Assembly (NCBI GenBank): GCA_016706595.1
Contig: JADJJH010000002.1
Location: forward strand, 186,001-250,000
Reading direction: 5' to 3'
DNA length: 64,000 nucleotides
Source of the DNA: Bacteroidota bacterium
Lineage (GTDB): Bacteria > Bacteroidota > Bacteroidia > Chitinophagales > Chitinophagaceae
Positions 33,718 through 43,778 of this stretch are shown in pieces. Position 1 is the first letter of the stretch. Each line of letters begins with the position of its first letter. The notes beneath the pieces were generated by a model. It searched no databases and was not told where the DNA came from. It saw only the letters and a list, made by a program, of their open reading frames with translations. A program made the position numbers and the translations under genes.

Positions 33718-34499
33718 GTGGTGTAATTGATTTTAGATATGGCAGCATTATAAATTGCAAAATGAGTGGATTATTTGTAAAGGATGAAATAGGAGGAGGG
33801 AATTTTCCTGATAGTATTAATAAAATCATGATTGTAGCAGATACCATAGACGGTGAATTGGCAATACGTAATGACAACTATAAATTTTTAATTGCAAATA
33901 ATTTATTTGGATCAACAGACGGCTATAGTTATATAAGAATTAGAAAGTGGAATCATTATAGCGGTAATACAAATTACTTTATCAATAATGAAGTATTGAG
34001 TAACACAACAATTCTAAATATTCCAACTATTAATGTACCCTATTACAATATTGATTTTTCAAATAATGTTATAGCCCCTTTAAATATTAGTTCAGTACAA
34101 AATGTAAGTTATGATTCAGATGGGTCTTCAAATAGTCAAAATGGTTTAGGTCAGTTTACTAGCTTTCCAAGTCACTACACCCCCGGCTTTTTTAAATGGA
34201 CTTATAACGGTATTTCACCAGGAGGTTCAGGAACTCCAGGGACAAACTTGGTATTTATTAATATTCCCGGCACAAATGATATTGTTGATGCCGGTAACCC
34301 TGCACCTGAATATACCGATATTGATTTAACCCGCAATGATAGAGGCAGATTAGGTGGACCTTATTCAATTTTAAATTATAATCCTACTATTAATCCATCT
34401 AATGGCAAGGCATTTATTTACGATTTAGAAATTCCAACTAATCTGCAACCAACTACACAGCCAATAAATATCAAAGCAAAAGCGTATCATAGAAACTAA
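33699..34499 (+). CDS. C-terminal fragment of the frameshifted beta-helix protein
   Basis: A 266-residue piece continuing the protein begun at 33268, without its own signal peptide or promoter. It contains further strand-turn-strand rungs (YGSIINCKMSGLFVKDEIGG, YKFLIANNLFGS, NIDFSNNVIAPLN), a NIPGTNDIVDAGNPAPEYTD segment and the DLTRNDRGRLGG motif common at the end of Bacteroidota beta-helix surface proteins. Five bases separate its stop from the next exported protein, so both were probably made together. Function not known. Confidence 0.72.
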   Translation: MYKCQISGVIDFRYGSIINCKMSGLFVKDEIGGGNFPDSINKIMIVADTIDGELAIRNDNYKFLIANNLFGSTDGYSYIRIRKWNHYSGNTNYFINNEVLSNTTILNIPTINVPYYNIDFSNNVIAPLNISSVQNVSYDSDGSSNSQNGLGQFTSFPSHYTPGFFKWTYNGISPGGSGTPGTNLVFINIPGTNDIVDAGNPAPEYTDIDLTRNDRGRLGGPYSILNYNPTINPSNGKAFIYDLEIPTNLQPTTQPINIKAKAYHRN

Positions 34500-34504
34500 G
34501 TACT

Positions 34505-37500
34505 ATGAAATTTTTTGCTACACTTATTCTTATTTTATTTAGTGCTGTTTCTTTCGCTCAAAGAAATATTACATCGGCTGAGTATTACTTTGGCAGTATC
34601 GACCCTGGCGAAGGAAACGCAAATCCTTTATTGGTTTTTGATGGTGCGTTTGACGAAGCGCTTGAAACCGTATTTGCCGAAAGTGTATTACTAAATGCAA
34701 CAAGCGGTTCGTTTATTTTAAATGTACGTGTACGAGATGCCGAAAATCATTGGGGGCCTGTATTTAAAAAAGCAATCGTATTCACACCTACAACATTTAG
34801 CGTTTCTAGAAATGTGAATGTTTCATTTGCAGAGTATTTTTTAGGAAGTACAGACCCAGGCGAAGGAAACGCTACTACCTTATTAGTTTTTGATGGTGCC
34901 TTTGATGAAGCACTTGAAACTGTATTTGCTGACAGTGTATTACTAAATGCAACAAGCGGATCATTTTTACTGAACGTAAGAGTGCGTGATGAAGATAATC
35001 ATTGGGGACCACTCTTTAAAAAAGCAATGGTATTTACATCAACCACATTTGGCATTACAAGAAACGTAAATGTTTCTTTAGCAGAATATTTTTTAGGAAG
35101 CACCGATCCTGGAGAAGGAAATGCAACTACCTTATTAGTTTTTGATGGTGCTTTTGATGAAGCACTTGAAACTGTGTTTGCGGATAGTGTATTGCTAAAT
35201 GCAACAAGTGGATCATTTTTGCTCAATGTACGCGTACGCGATGCAAATAATCACTGGGGACCTTTATTTAAAAAGGCAATGGTATTCACACCAACTACAT
35301 TCGGTATTACTAGAAATGTGAATGTATCCTTAGCAGAATATTTTATTGGTATGACTGACCCTGGAGCAGGGAATGCGAACACCTTATTAGTTTTTGATGG
35401 AGCATATGATGAAGCGCTTGAAACTTTGTTTGCTGATAGTGTGATATTGAATGCAACAAGTGGTTCATTCCTTCTTAATGTGCGAGCAAAAGATGCTTAC
35501 AATCATTGGGGGCCCTTGTTTAAAAAGGCTATGGTATTTACACCAACTACATTTGGAGTTTCAAGAAATATCCACATCACCGCAGGCGAATACTTCTTCG
35601 GTCTCACCGATCCGGGTGAAGGAAACGGAACAAGTATTTTAGCCTTCGATGGAAACTATGATGAAGCGATTGAAACTTTATATCGTAGTGCTTTAACCTG
35701 GACCATCACCAGCAGCCCTACCTTATTTAATATTCGTGTGCGCGATATTGATAATCATTGGGGACCGGTTTTTAAAAAGGTAATTTATCCAAATGGTATA
35801 AATCCTTATCCTTCATTAATTAAAGAAGGCGATTCAATTTGGGTTTGCGAAGGGCAGGCAATAACACTGCATTATTTCGGTCCTAATGGCTATGCCTTGC
35901 AATGGTTTAATACAACTAGTAACGATAGCATACAATTTACACCGCTCACAAATGGTTACTATACGGTGCATGCACAATTAGGCGCCGAAGTTTTTGTTGA
36001 TAGTATTTATATTACGGTGCAACCTATGCTTACCAATTTTTTTGCATCAGACACTTTGAACATTTGTCAATTAAATTATGAACTTCTTGCAGCCTCTGGA
36101 CCTTATACTTATTTATGGACCGGCGGTGCAACAACATCAAGCCTAGCGATTTCAAATACGGGTTTGTATTCATGTATACTTAGCTTAGGTGCTTGTCAAT
36201 CGGTCGACAGCGTTTTTGTAAGTCTAGCCAATGCGCATATTGTACAAAACGATACCTTGATTTGTGAAGGCGAAAGTTTGAATCTTGATATAGAAACCTT
36301 TACCGGCATGCAATCTGTAGTATGGAGTACAAGCGCCAATACAAATTCAATTGTGGTGAGTCCAAGTCAAACAACTTCATACACGTGTGAAGTAAGTAAT
36401 GGTTTTCATACTTGTACAGATACAATTGAAGTAATAGTATCATCACCAAATGTTCAAATTCAAACTTCTACATCGCCCACACTTTGCGAAGGCGATAGTA
36501 TTATTTTACAAGCAAGTGGTGCTTTAAATTATCAATGGAGTGGTGGTATAGGTAATGGGGTTTCATTTATTCCAACAAGTTCACAAACCTATACTGTTAC
36601 CGGAACTGATGCCTATGGTTGCAGCAAAACAAATAGTATAAATGTTACCGTAAATAATTTACCTAATGTATTGGCATTCACAGTTGATTCGATTATTTGT
36701 AGTGGAAGTAATACAACACTTACAGCAAATGGTGCACAGATGTATAGTTGGATTCCGAGTATGGGTTTAAGTTCTTCAAGCATGGCAAATCCTATTGCAT
36801 CACCAACCGATACAACAACTTATATAGTTACCGGCACAGATGTAAATGGATGTAGTAATACCGCATCAGTGGTTATCAATGTAAAACCTCTTCCAACAGT
36901 TTCCCCAATTGGTAATCAAACCTATTGCAATGGTCAATCGGTTGCGGCCATTGCATTAAGTGGTAGTCCGGCTAATGTAAGTTTTACTATTTTAGGCGGT
37001 GCATCACGAGGTTTGCCAAATCAATTTAATGTAAATGAAATACCGGCATTTGTTGCCGCTCCTCCCGGTGTTGCGAGTATCCAAATAATTCCAAATGCAA
37101 ATGGATGTATTGGACCAACCTACAATTATACCATGACGGTAAGTAATTGTCCGCCGGTAAGTGTGAATGTAAAATTTTACATAGCAGGTTATTATTTAGG
37201 TGCCGGCTTAATGCAAAAAGTATTATTTAATGAAGGAGAAATAGCTGACTCTACCTCAAACAATTGCGATTATGTAATTGTTGAGTTGCATCATACTACT
37301 GCGCCTTATGCAGTTTCAAAAAGTACAATAGCCACATTAAAAACCAATGGCACTTTAGTTTGTAATTTCACGGGATCAGTTACCAATACCCCTTACTATA
37401 TTGTCATTAATCATCGCAATGGAATTTATACATGGAGTGCAAATCCGGTAGTAATAACACAAGGAGTTGCCTACGATTTTTCAACGGCAGCCAACAAGGC

Positions 37501-37735
37501 TTATGGTAATAATCAGCAAGAAGTGTCGCCGGGTGTTTGGGCTTTTTATAATGGCGATATCAATCAAGATGAGAATATGGATTTACTTGACGTTTCCATA
37601 CTTGAATCGGATGCCGCGAATTTTATTTACGGTTATTATGCAACCGATTTAAATGGTGATGGCAATGTTGATTTATTAGATATTCCGATTTTAGATTGGA
37701 ATGTATTTAATTTTATTTATTCGCAACATCCGTAA
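34505..37735 (+). CDS. Exported repeat protein with dockerin-like C-terminal module
   Basis: A 1076-residue secreted protein. After the signal peptide (MKFFATLILILFSAVSFAQ) come five tandem repeats of about 83 residues (roughly 20-440), each with EYFLGSTDPGEGN, LLVFDGAFDEALET and NHWGPLFKKAMVF. Next are Ig-like domains (about 440-870) with recurring CEGDSI and TYTVTGTDAYGCS. The last ~190 residues (from VNVKFYIAGYYLGAGLM) are a module shared with 39101-42304 and the chitinase: HRNGIYTWSANPV, then NKAYGNNQ, and two dockerin-like loops GDINQDENMDLLD and TDLNGDGNVDLLD, ending FIYSQHP. There is no YPNP-type T9SS domain. Probably a surface protein. Confidence 0.88.
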   Translation: MKFFATLILILFSAVSFAQRNITSAEYYFGSIDPGEGNANPLLVFDGAFDEALETVFAESVLLNATSGSFILNVRVRDAENHWGPVFKKAIVFTPTTFSVSRNVNVSFAEYFLGSTDPGEGNATTLLVFDGAFDEALETVFADSVLLNATSGSFLLNVRVRDEDNHWGPLFKKAMVFTSTTFGITRNVNVSLAEYFLGSTDPGEGNATTLLVFDGAFDEALETVFADSVLLNATSGSFLLNVRVRDANNHWGPLFKKAMVFTPTTFGITRNVNVSLAEYFIGMTDPGAGNANTLLVFDGAYDEALETLFADSVILNATSGSFLLNVRAKDAYNHWGPLFKKAMVFTPTTFGVSRNIHITAGEYFFGLTDPGEGNGTSILAFDGNYDEAIETLYRSALTWTITSSPTLFNIRVRDIDNHWGPVFKKVIYPNGINPYPSLIKEGDSIWVCEGQAITLHYFGPNGYALQWFNTTSNDSIQFTPLTNGYYTVHAQLGAEVFVDSIYITVQPMLTNFFASDTLNICQLNYELLAASGPYTYLWTGGATTSSLAISNTGLYSCILSLGACQSVDSVFVSLANAHIVQNDTLICEGESLNLDIETFTGMQSVVWSTSANTNSIVVSPSQTTSYTCEVSNGFHTCTDTIEVIVSSPNVQIQTSTSPTLCEGDSIILQASGALNYQWSGGIGNGVSFIPTSSQTYTVTGTDAYGCSKTNSINVTVNNLPNVLAFTVDSIICSGSNTTLTANGAQMYSWIPSMGLSSSSMANPIASPTDTTTYIVTGTDVNGCSNTASVVINVKPLPTVSPIGNQTYCNGQSVAAIALSGSPANVSFTILGGASRGLPNQFNVNEIPAFVAAPPGVASIQIIPNANGCIGPTYNYTMTVSNCPPVSVNVKFYIAGYYLGAGLMQKVLFNEGEIADSTSNNCDYVIVELHHTTAPYAVSKSTIATLKTNGTLVCNFTGSVTNTPYYIVINHRNGIYTWSANPVVITQGVAYDFSTAANKAYGNNQQEVSPGVWAFYNGDINQDENMDLLDVSILESDAANFIYGYYATDLNGDGNVDLLDIPILDWNVFNFIYSQHP

Positions 37736-37753
37736 AAACTCAATTTCTATAAA

Positions 37754-37785
37754 ATGAGGAAAAGGCAAATCTCCTCGTTTTTTTT
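37754..37785 (+). terminator. Terminator after the repeat protein
   Basis: ATGAGGA (37754-37760) pairs with TCCTCGT (37772-37778, one G-T pair) and is followed by eight T. Confidence 0.8.
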
Positions 37786-37801
37786 GTACCCTAAAAACAC
37801 A

Positions 37802-37831
37802 TTGGCAATACGCATTAAATAATTATTTTTG
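37802..37831 (+). promoter_or_regulatory. Promoter of the GEVED protein gene
   Basis: TTG at 37802-37804, exactly 19 nt, then TATTTTTG at 37824-37831, 31 bases before the ATG at 37863. Confidence 0.65.
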
Positions 37832-37862
37832 TTGCCAATCTGTTTAACCAATACCCATTCAA

Positions 37863-39089
37863 ATGAAATCAATTATCTATTTTTTTGTAATGATTGCTTG
37901 CTTGCAAAATACCTTGTATGCACAATATTGTACCCCATCCTATTCTAGTGGATGCTCACTTGATGCCATACAATATTTTTCGCTTAAAGGCGAACCAGGA
38001 ACCACTATTTATAATAATAGTGGAACCTGTACAGTAAGCTATACAAACTATACCGGAACTTTTAGTGCTGTGAACCTTTCAATTGGCTTAAGCTATTCGG
38101 GTTTTCTTCGCACACAAGATCCCAATAATTATGTTAGCATTTGGATAGATCAAAATAATAATAACTCGTTTGAAAGCACCGAACAAATTTTAAATAACCT
38201 GCAAATAGGCTCTACAAATACCTTGTATTCCATTTTCATTCCACAAACCTTCGCTTTAGGTATCCATAGAATGCGAGTAAGAAATATTTATTCAGGCAGC
38301 ACTCCGGTTTCGCCAACAGACCCCTGTAATTTGTACACTTATGGAGAAACTGAAGATTATAATGTGAATATAACCAATACGCCGTCAGCTCGTTTTGTAA
38401 GTTCTGGAACTCCGGGAACTTGTTTGTTAAGCAGCAAAACAACCATTGATGCAGCCAGTAACAATATGAATGCAAATAATATTGCACTGCTCGACTCTTC
38501 AAATAATTTTATCATCGGACTTTACCCAAGCGGCAATAATTTAGGTACCGTAAGTGCTAATTTATATGTTCATAGCGCTTCAACTCGACAAGCACCGAAT
38601 GGCAACTACTATTTAAATCGCAATATTAAAATTAATTCTAGTAACGCACCAACAACAACTTATAATTCACGGATGTATTACAAGACTACCGAATTAAATT
38701 CTTTAATTGCGCAACCTGGATCGGGCGTTACCAGTCAATTTGATTTGTTCGCATACAAAAATTCAGATGCTTGCTCTGCTTCCTTGAACGATCAATTTGG
38801 CAGCAACATTTATCCAACCGGATATGGAAGTATTTCGAGTGATAAATTTTTAGATTTTAGTGGCATCACCGGATTAGGGAATTTTTATTTTACTGCCCAA
38901 AATCTTACTGCAACCTGTTTGCCTCCTTTAAGCCCATCAGTTACTTTAAGCTCATCCACTTCAGGTATTTTTCATGGAGCAACCCGGGTAGCGGAGCCAC
39001 AAGTTTCGAATGGGCCATTAACAGCTCAGCAACCCCTCCCGTTTCTGGTACTTCTACCTCTTCGACATCAACTACTTTTAGTTCTTTAA
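37863..39089 (+). CDS. N-terminal part of a frameshifted GEVED surface protein
   Basis: A 408-residue frame with a signal peptide (YFFVMIACLQNTLYAQ). It holds a first GEVED domain (about 20-175: SIWIDQNNNNSFES and LYTYGETEDYNV) and the domain that follows it in related proteins (FVSSGTPGTCLLSSKTTIDA). The last ~40 residues (GIFHGATRVAEPQ and on) are not protein-like: they are the wrong frame. In the next frame the same bases read SWSNPGSGATSFEWAINSSA, joining smoothly to the frame of 39101-42304. Loss of one T from the run at 38968-38972 explains it. Intact, the gene would span 37863-42304. Confidence 0.82.
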   Translation: MKSIIYFFVMIACLQNTLYAQYCTPSYSSGCSLDAIQYFSLKGEPGTTIYNNSGTCTVSYTNYTGTFSAVNLSIGLSYSGFLRTQDPNNYVSIWIDQNNNNSFESTEQILNNLQIGSTNTLYSIFIPQTFALGIHRMRVRNIYSGSTPVSPTDPCNLYTYGETEDYNVNITNTPSARFVSSGTPGTCLLSSKTTIDAASNNMNANNIALLDSSNNFIIGLYPSGNNLGTVSANLYVHSASTRQAPNGNYYLNRNIKINSSNAPTTTYNSRMYYKTTELNSLIAQPGSGVTSQFDLFAYKNSDACSASLNDQFGSNIYPTGYGSISSDKFLDFSGITGLGNFYFTAQNLTATCLPPLSPSVTLSSSTSGIFHGATRVAEPQVSNGPLTAQQPLPFLVLLPLRHQLLLVL

Positions 39090-39100
39090 CTTCAGGTCAG

Positions 39101-42100
39101 TTGTATTATGCACATGTAAAAACAAATTGTGGTAGCAGTTCTTCAACTTGGATAAGCATTCCTTTTTCTACCATCTATAATGAAGATGCTTGTCATGCTA
39201 CAAACTTAATTTTAAATGCGGCAGCTATTTGTGAAAATTCTACCAACGCAAGTTCTATTGGAGACCCTTCTATTGCATGTAGTGCACCTAATAATACCTT
39301 ATGGTATCAATTCACTCCAAGCATAACAGCTACCTATAATTTACGTATGAGCATTCCTGCAAGTGGCGACCCACTCAATGGCTGGGCTGTTTGGTTTTCG
39401 GCAAGTGGATCATGCCCTTCATCACTCAGCTTAACCCAAATACCTGCAAATACGTGCTTTGAATTTGGACAAAGCGGAAACAATGATATCGATGACTTAA
39501 TTTCTCCAACACTTATTGCAGGACAAACTTATTATATTATGATAGATGGTTTTGCAGGAGATTTTGGGAATTATTGTATTCAAATTTTACCAGTCATTAC
39601 AGGCTTAAGTTGCGCAACAAATACCGCACCTGCTAATGGAACCACGAATGTAAATCCAATGCTTGCAACATTACTCATGTGGAATGCTGTAAGTGGTGCA
39701 ACAGCATATAACTTATATTTAGGCGAAACCAATCCGCCGCCAGGGCCAATAGCCAGCCTATCGAGTAATAGCGCCGTTGCATCCTATTTTAATTATAACA
39801 CTACCTATTATTGGTATGTTGTACCTTATAATACAACTACATCAGCAAGTGGTTGTGTTTCAAATGTCACTTCGTTTACAACAAGCAACCCTACCAATTG
39901 CCCACCACTTTATGGTTCTGGTTGCAGCACTGGTGATAGCTTAACCTTCTTTTCGTTGAAAGGGGAATCAGGTACTGCTATTCAAAATGCGAGTGCAAAT
40001 ACCTGCAATGCAAATGGGTTTAGCAACTATACCGGTTCTTTTACTGCAGTGCAGCTTGCTCGAACTGAAAGCTATGCCGGATTTATACGTAGCAATTGGG
40101 CAAACAATCATGTGAGTATTTGGATAGACCAGAATGACAATGGGTATTTTGAAACTTCAGAAAAGGTTCTGAACAATTTAGGCGTTGGTACTTCAAAATT
40201 ATTATACTCAATTACTATTCCCGGCACCATGTCGCTCGGAACACATCGCATGCGTGTAAGAATGATACATTACGCAGGAAGTCCGGTGCCAACAACGCAT
40301 CCTTGCAATTTTTATGAATTGGGTGAAACAGAAGATTACATGGTTCAAATTACCAACACCCCTGGCACACGAAATGTTGCAACCGGATTACTCGGTTCAT
40401 GCGTAATGTCTTCAGTTACCACTATAGATGCTGAAAGTAACAATAATAATTTAGCCTATATCGCTTTGCTCGATTCTTCAAATAATCATGTTGCTAAATT
40501 GTATCCATCAGGTAATAGCTTTGGCAAAACATCTGTTTCGTATTACGTGCATAATGGTGCTGTTCGACAACAACCTCTAGGCTCATATTATTTAAATAGA
40601 AATTTACATTTCTCTGTAGATAACCAACCAACTTCGCCGTATCAACTTAGATTATATTACAAGCAAACTGAACTTAATGCATTAACTGCTCAACCGGGTT
40701 CAGGCGTGCTTTCACAATTTGATTTGGTTGCTAAACAAAATGCTGATAATTGTTCATCCTCAATGTCGGCATCAAGTTCTTCAACTTTACTACCTGTCGG
40801 GTTTGGTAGTTATAGTGGTGATAAATTTTTAGACTTCACGAATGTTAATTCATTGAATGGTTTTTATCTTACTGGTTACTGTCCTGCAACAAATAGCACC
40901 AATTTTGTGAATGCTTGTGGCACCTATAACTGGAATGGAAATACTTATACAAATAGTGGTTTGTACACCGTAACATTAACAAATGCAGCAGGTTGCGATT
41001 CGATTGCCAACTTAAGCTTAATTATTTCACCGAGTACTACTTTAGGTAGCGCAACTGCTAGCCCCTCTGCAATTTGTGTTGGATCACAAACTACCTTAAG
41101 TTATAATAATTGTGGTGTGCAAAATAACTTTATAGGAACCTACGACCCTTTAAATTGGACCCAAAGTAACGTTGGAAATAGCAATGGAATTATCAATAGC
41201 AGTGGCGCGCCATTAAGTATAACCATGACATCGAGCAATGGATTAACTGGTTCGGGTTCAACCGTTTGGTCGATTACAGCACCATGCTCAGGTAATTTTT
41301 CATTTGATTGGAATTACACTACTACAGATGGTGCTTTCTTTGATTATCCAAGATATTCTATTGATGGATCGACACCTATTGAAATACCAGGTTTCAATAT
41401 TTTTGGAACGAGTGCTCAGACAGGCTCGTCAATAATTGCTATTGCTGCCGGACAAGTTTTACAACTAGAAATTTATTCGAGTGATAACTTATTTGGTGCT
41501 TGTACAGTAACTATTAACAACTTTAGTGGTCCTGCAAATTCTTCAAGCCAAAACATTTCATGGTATGATGCCGCTACCGATGGCAACTATTTAGGTAGTG
41601 GAAGCAGTATCATTTACACACCCACCAGCTCGGGCAATTTTACTTACTATGCAGAAATACAAGATGTAACTTCTTTGTGTGTGAATCAAAATAGGGTAAG
41701 CACAAATTTGGTTCAGGTAAATAATTCCGGATGCAATTCAACATTAACACTTGATCTTTTTTTACAAGGTTATTATTTAGGAGGATTAACCATGACTCCT
41801 GCCTTGTATAATCAGGGTATGAGCACCAACCCTTCATATACAGATTCAATAGTAGTTGAACTTCGTGATCCAATTACGCTAGCCACCGTTGCAAGTACGC
41901 AAACTATGTTGCTTGTAAACGGCAGTGCAACGTGCACTTTTCCTTCACTTAATGGAAACTATTATATTGTAATTAAACATCGTAACTCAGTTGAAACTTG
42001 GAGTGCTTCTCCATTGAGTTTTGGTGGGTTTACAACCTATTACGACTTCAGGTATAGCAATGCACAAGCCTATGGCAATAATCAAATTTTAGTTGACCTT

Positions 42101-42304
42101 GGAATATGGGCAATTTATTCAGGCGATTTAAATCAAGATGAAAACATAGATTTATTAGACCAGTCGATACTTGAAAATGATATTAGCATTTTTGCTTCGG
42201 GTTATCTTGTATCCGATATCAATGGCGATGGCAATGTCGATTTATTGGATAGTCCGCCGTTAGAAACAAATATCAATAATTTCATTTATTCGATTCATCC
42301 ATAA
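39101..42304 (+). CDS. C-terminal part of the GEVED protein with dockerin-like module
   Basis: The frame is open back to about 38972, so this is the rest of the gene begun at 37863 rather than an independent gene; its apparent TTG start at 39101 is not meaningful. It contains a fibronectin-like segment, a second GEVED domain (SIWIDQNDNGYFET ... ELGETEDYMVQI), Ig-like and jelly-roll-like regions, and the ~190-residue C-terminal module (LDLFLQGYYLGGLTM, KHRNSVETWSASPL, GDLNQDENIDLLD, SDINGDGNVDLLD, FIYSIHP). With the first part this gives about 1480 residues. It should be a large surface or released protein; no catalytic residues are obvious. Confidence 0.85.
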   Translation: MYYAHVKTNCGSSSSTWISIPFSTIYNEDACHATNLILNAAAICENSTNASSIGDPSIACSAPNNTLWYQFTPSITATYNLRMSIPASGDPLNGWAVWFSASGSCPSSLSLTQIPANTCFEFGQSGNNDIDDLISPTLIAGQTYYIMIDGFAGDFGNYCIQILPVITGLSCATNTAPANGTTNVNPMLATLLMWNAVSGATAYNLYLGETNPPPGPIASLSSNSAVASYFNYNTTYYWYVVPYNTTTSASGCVSNVTSFTTSNPTNCPPLYGSGCSTGDSLTFFSLKGESGTAIQNASANTCNANGFSNYTGSFTAVQLARTESYAGFIRSNWANNHVSIWIDQNDNGYFETSEKVLNNLGVGTSKLLYSITIPGTMSLGTHRMRVRMIHYAGSPVPTTHPCNFYELGETEDYMVQITNTPGTRNVATGLLGSCVMSSVTTIDAESNNNNLAYIALLDSSNNHVAKLYPSGNSFGKTSVSYYVHNGAVRQQPLGSYYLNRNLHFSVDNQPTSPYQLRLYYKQTELNALTAQPGSGVLSQFDLVAKQNADNCSSSMSASSSSTLLPVGFGSYSGDKFLDFTNVNSLNGFYLTGYCPATNSTNFVNACGTYNWNGNTYTNSGLYTVTLTNAAGCDSIANLSLIISPSTTLGSATASPSAICVGSQTTLSYNNCGVQNNFIGTYDPLNWTQSNVGNSNGIINSSGAPLSITMTSSNGLTGSGSTVWSITAPCSGNFSFDWNYTTTDGAFFDYPRYSIDGSTPIEIPGFNIFGTSAQTGSSIIAIAAGQVLQLEIYSSDNLFGACTVTINNFSGPANSSSQNISWYDAATDGNYLGSGSSIIYTPTSSGNFTYYAEIQDVTSLCVNQNRVSTNLVQVNNSGCNSTLTLDLFLQGYYLGGLTMTPALYNQGMSTNPSYTDSIVVELRDPITLATVASTQTMLLVNGSATCTFPSLNGNYYIVIKHRNSVETWSASPLSFGGFTTYYDFRYSNAQAYGNNQILVDLGIWAIYSGDLNQDENIDLLDQSILENDISIFASGYLVSDINGDGNVDLLDSPPLETNINNFIYSIHP

Positions 42305-42602
42305 ATAGATGTTAGGAAATAGATGTTGGAGCTAAGGTGTATTGTACATCAAAGGTCTAAGTGCAAACATCTGATACCTAACACCTAACCCGAATTCCAA
42401 ACCCCGTTTAAGTGGGTAATGTACTGAAAAATAGTTGGTGGAAATTTTCACAAGATAGATTATACTTGGTCGTTAATCTGAAGAGGACGTAAGAGCTCTG
42501 GTGGAGATCAACTTACTAGCAATAAGATTAATGCTTATCCAGATATAGGGTGCATTAAAATATTACTTCCACATTATCTCATTCGCATGCAATCACATCA
42601 CC
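42305..42602. repeat. Gene-free convergent spacer with word repeats
   Basis: About 300 bases. AGATGTTAGG and AGATGTTGG words (42306-42330), ACCTAACACCTAACCCG (42376-42392) and a CATTATCTCATTCGCATG word (42575-42593) are present. Bases 42420-42570 show no gene, hairpin or RNA that I can support. Confidence 0.5.
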
Positions 42603-43136
42603 CTACTTCTTCCTCGCCGCATCCTTCTCTATAATTCTCAATAAATCTTCTTCGATACTACTTTCTACTGTTTCAACAATTCTCCCTACTTCGCGAGCTT
42701 GCTGCATAATGATGATGGTAGGAACAAAACCAATATTGTATAAAGTATGTTCAATATTCAATGCTTCCTTTTGGCGGTTTACCCCATACATTTCAACACT
42801 ATGTAAATCGATACCTGAAACCTTTAGTACTTTATAAAACTTAGGTAGTAAATCTTTGGTATCACCACACCAGGTTCCTGCAAATACTACAAAGCGATAA
42901 GGCTTGGCAACCTCTTCCAATACATCAATGGCAGCTTGGTTGGGTTTATAGATATTGGCATTTTTATCGAACCAACTGCAAGTAGTTTCTTCACGAATAT
43001 CCTCAAATGTAATTTTCCCTCGTAATAAAACTTTCTCGGTTTTTTTATCAATCTCACGAACAAAATCTTGTGCAAATACATTTCCGCTAAATAAGGCTAA
43101 GCCTAACATCAATACATATTTTGACATACTATTCAT
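42603..43136 (-). CDS. Exported thioredoxin-fold protein with WCGDT site
   Basis: A 177-residue protein with signal peptide (YVLMLGLALFSGNVFAQ). The thioredoxin fold is seen in FVVFAGTWCGDTKDLLPKF and the cis-proline segment IGFVPTIIIMQ. The usual CxxC is replaced by CGDT: one active-site cysteine remains. Such single-cysteine proteins cannot cycle a normal dithiol and may act as sensors, chaperones or glutaredoxin-like enzymes. The start overlaps the end of the MerR-type gene by eight bases, so the two are coupled. Confidence 0.82.
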   Translation of the reverse strand: MNSMSKYVLMLGLALFSGNVFAQDFVREIDKKTEKVLLRGKITFEDIREETTCSWFDKNANIYKPNQAAIDVLEEVAKPYRFVVFAGTWCGDTKDLLPKFYKVLKVSGIDLHSVEMYGVNRQKEALNIEHTLYNIGFVPTIIIMQQAREVGRIVETVESSIEEDLLRIIEKDAARKK

Positions 43137-43536
43137 TTATACTGTTTTTCAAATCTACCAAAAAGCCTTTAATCTTTTCCAAATTCTCAATTAAAAGCAT
43201 ATCATCTTTCACTTTCTTTTTATCGTTTTTTAAAAACTCACGGGCTCCTTCAAGGGTCATGCGTTTTTCTTTCACCAAATGAAAAATTAATTTCAATCGG
43301 GCAATATCTTGTTTATTATAGTAACGATCGCCCTTTTTATTTTTTTTCAAATTACCCAATTGAGTTGGAAACTCTTTCTCCCAAAATCGAAGTAAAGATG
43401 CATTTACAAAAAACATCTCAGCTACTTCGGTTATGGTATAATAAACTTTGGTGAGTTCACTTTCAATAATTTCAACCTTCCTCTTATCTTCTTGTAAGAG
43501 TGCCATTTGCTCGAATAATGAAAGTTGCTGTTGCAT
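43129..43536 (-). CDS. MerR-family transcriptional regulator
   Basis: A 135-residue regulator whose DNA-binding helix-turn-helix and wing are clear: YYTITEVAEMFFVNASLLRFWEKEFP followed by GDRYYNKQDIARLKLI. After the recognition part a coiled coil continues (TLEGAREFLKNDKKKVKDD) with no metal-binding cysteines, so it does not look like a metal sensor. This form (HTH with LRFWEKEFP) is common in Bacteroidota and its signal is unknown. TATCTTTA (43551-43544 on the minus strand) lies seven bases before the ATG at 43536. Confidence 0.88.
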   Translation of the reverse strand: MQQQLSLFEQMALLQEDKRKVEIIESELTKVYYTITEVAEMFFVNASLLRFWEKEFPTQLGNLKKNKKGDRYYNKQDIARLKLIFHLVKEKRMTLEGAREFLKNDKKKVKDDMLLIENLEKIKGFLVDLKNSINE

Positions 43537-43778
43537 GGTGGGTTAAAGATAATTGAAATGATAGGAAAGTGAGTGTTTACCGAATAAAATTATGCAAATC
43601 TATTGGGAGGTCACTATGTACACTTTTTTCACCCTTTTTGGATTCTTATAGTGAGACGTTAATCTTTCAAATTAAATTCAAAACCTATATTTCCTAAAAT
43701 GCCTATTTGGTAAATGGTCTGTATTGTTTAATACTACACCCTCTTTGTTATCTAATTTCCATTATTCTCAAAAAACAC

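Noticed and set aside
34505..37735. T9SS type A sorting domain at the C-terminus
   Set aside because: No YPNP motif or LPxGxY-type end is found; the end is the dockerin-like module.
37863..42304. Programmed frameshift in the GEVED gene
   Set aside because: I saw no stimulatory structure, and other one-base homopolymer shifts in the window favour error or mutation; kept only as a finding on the break.
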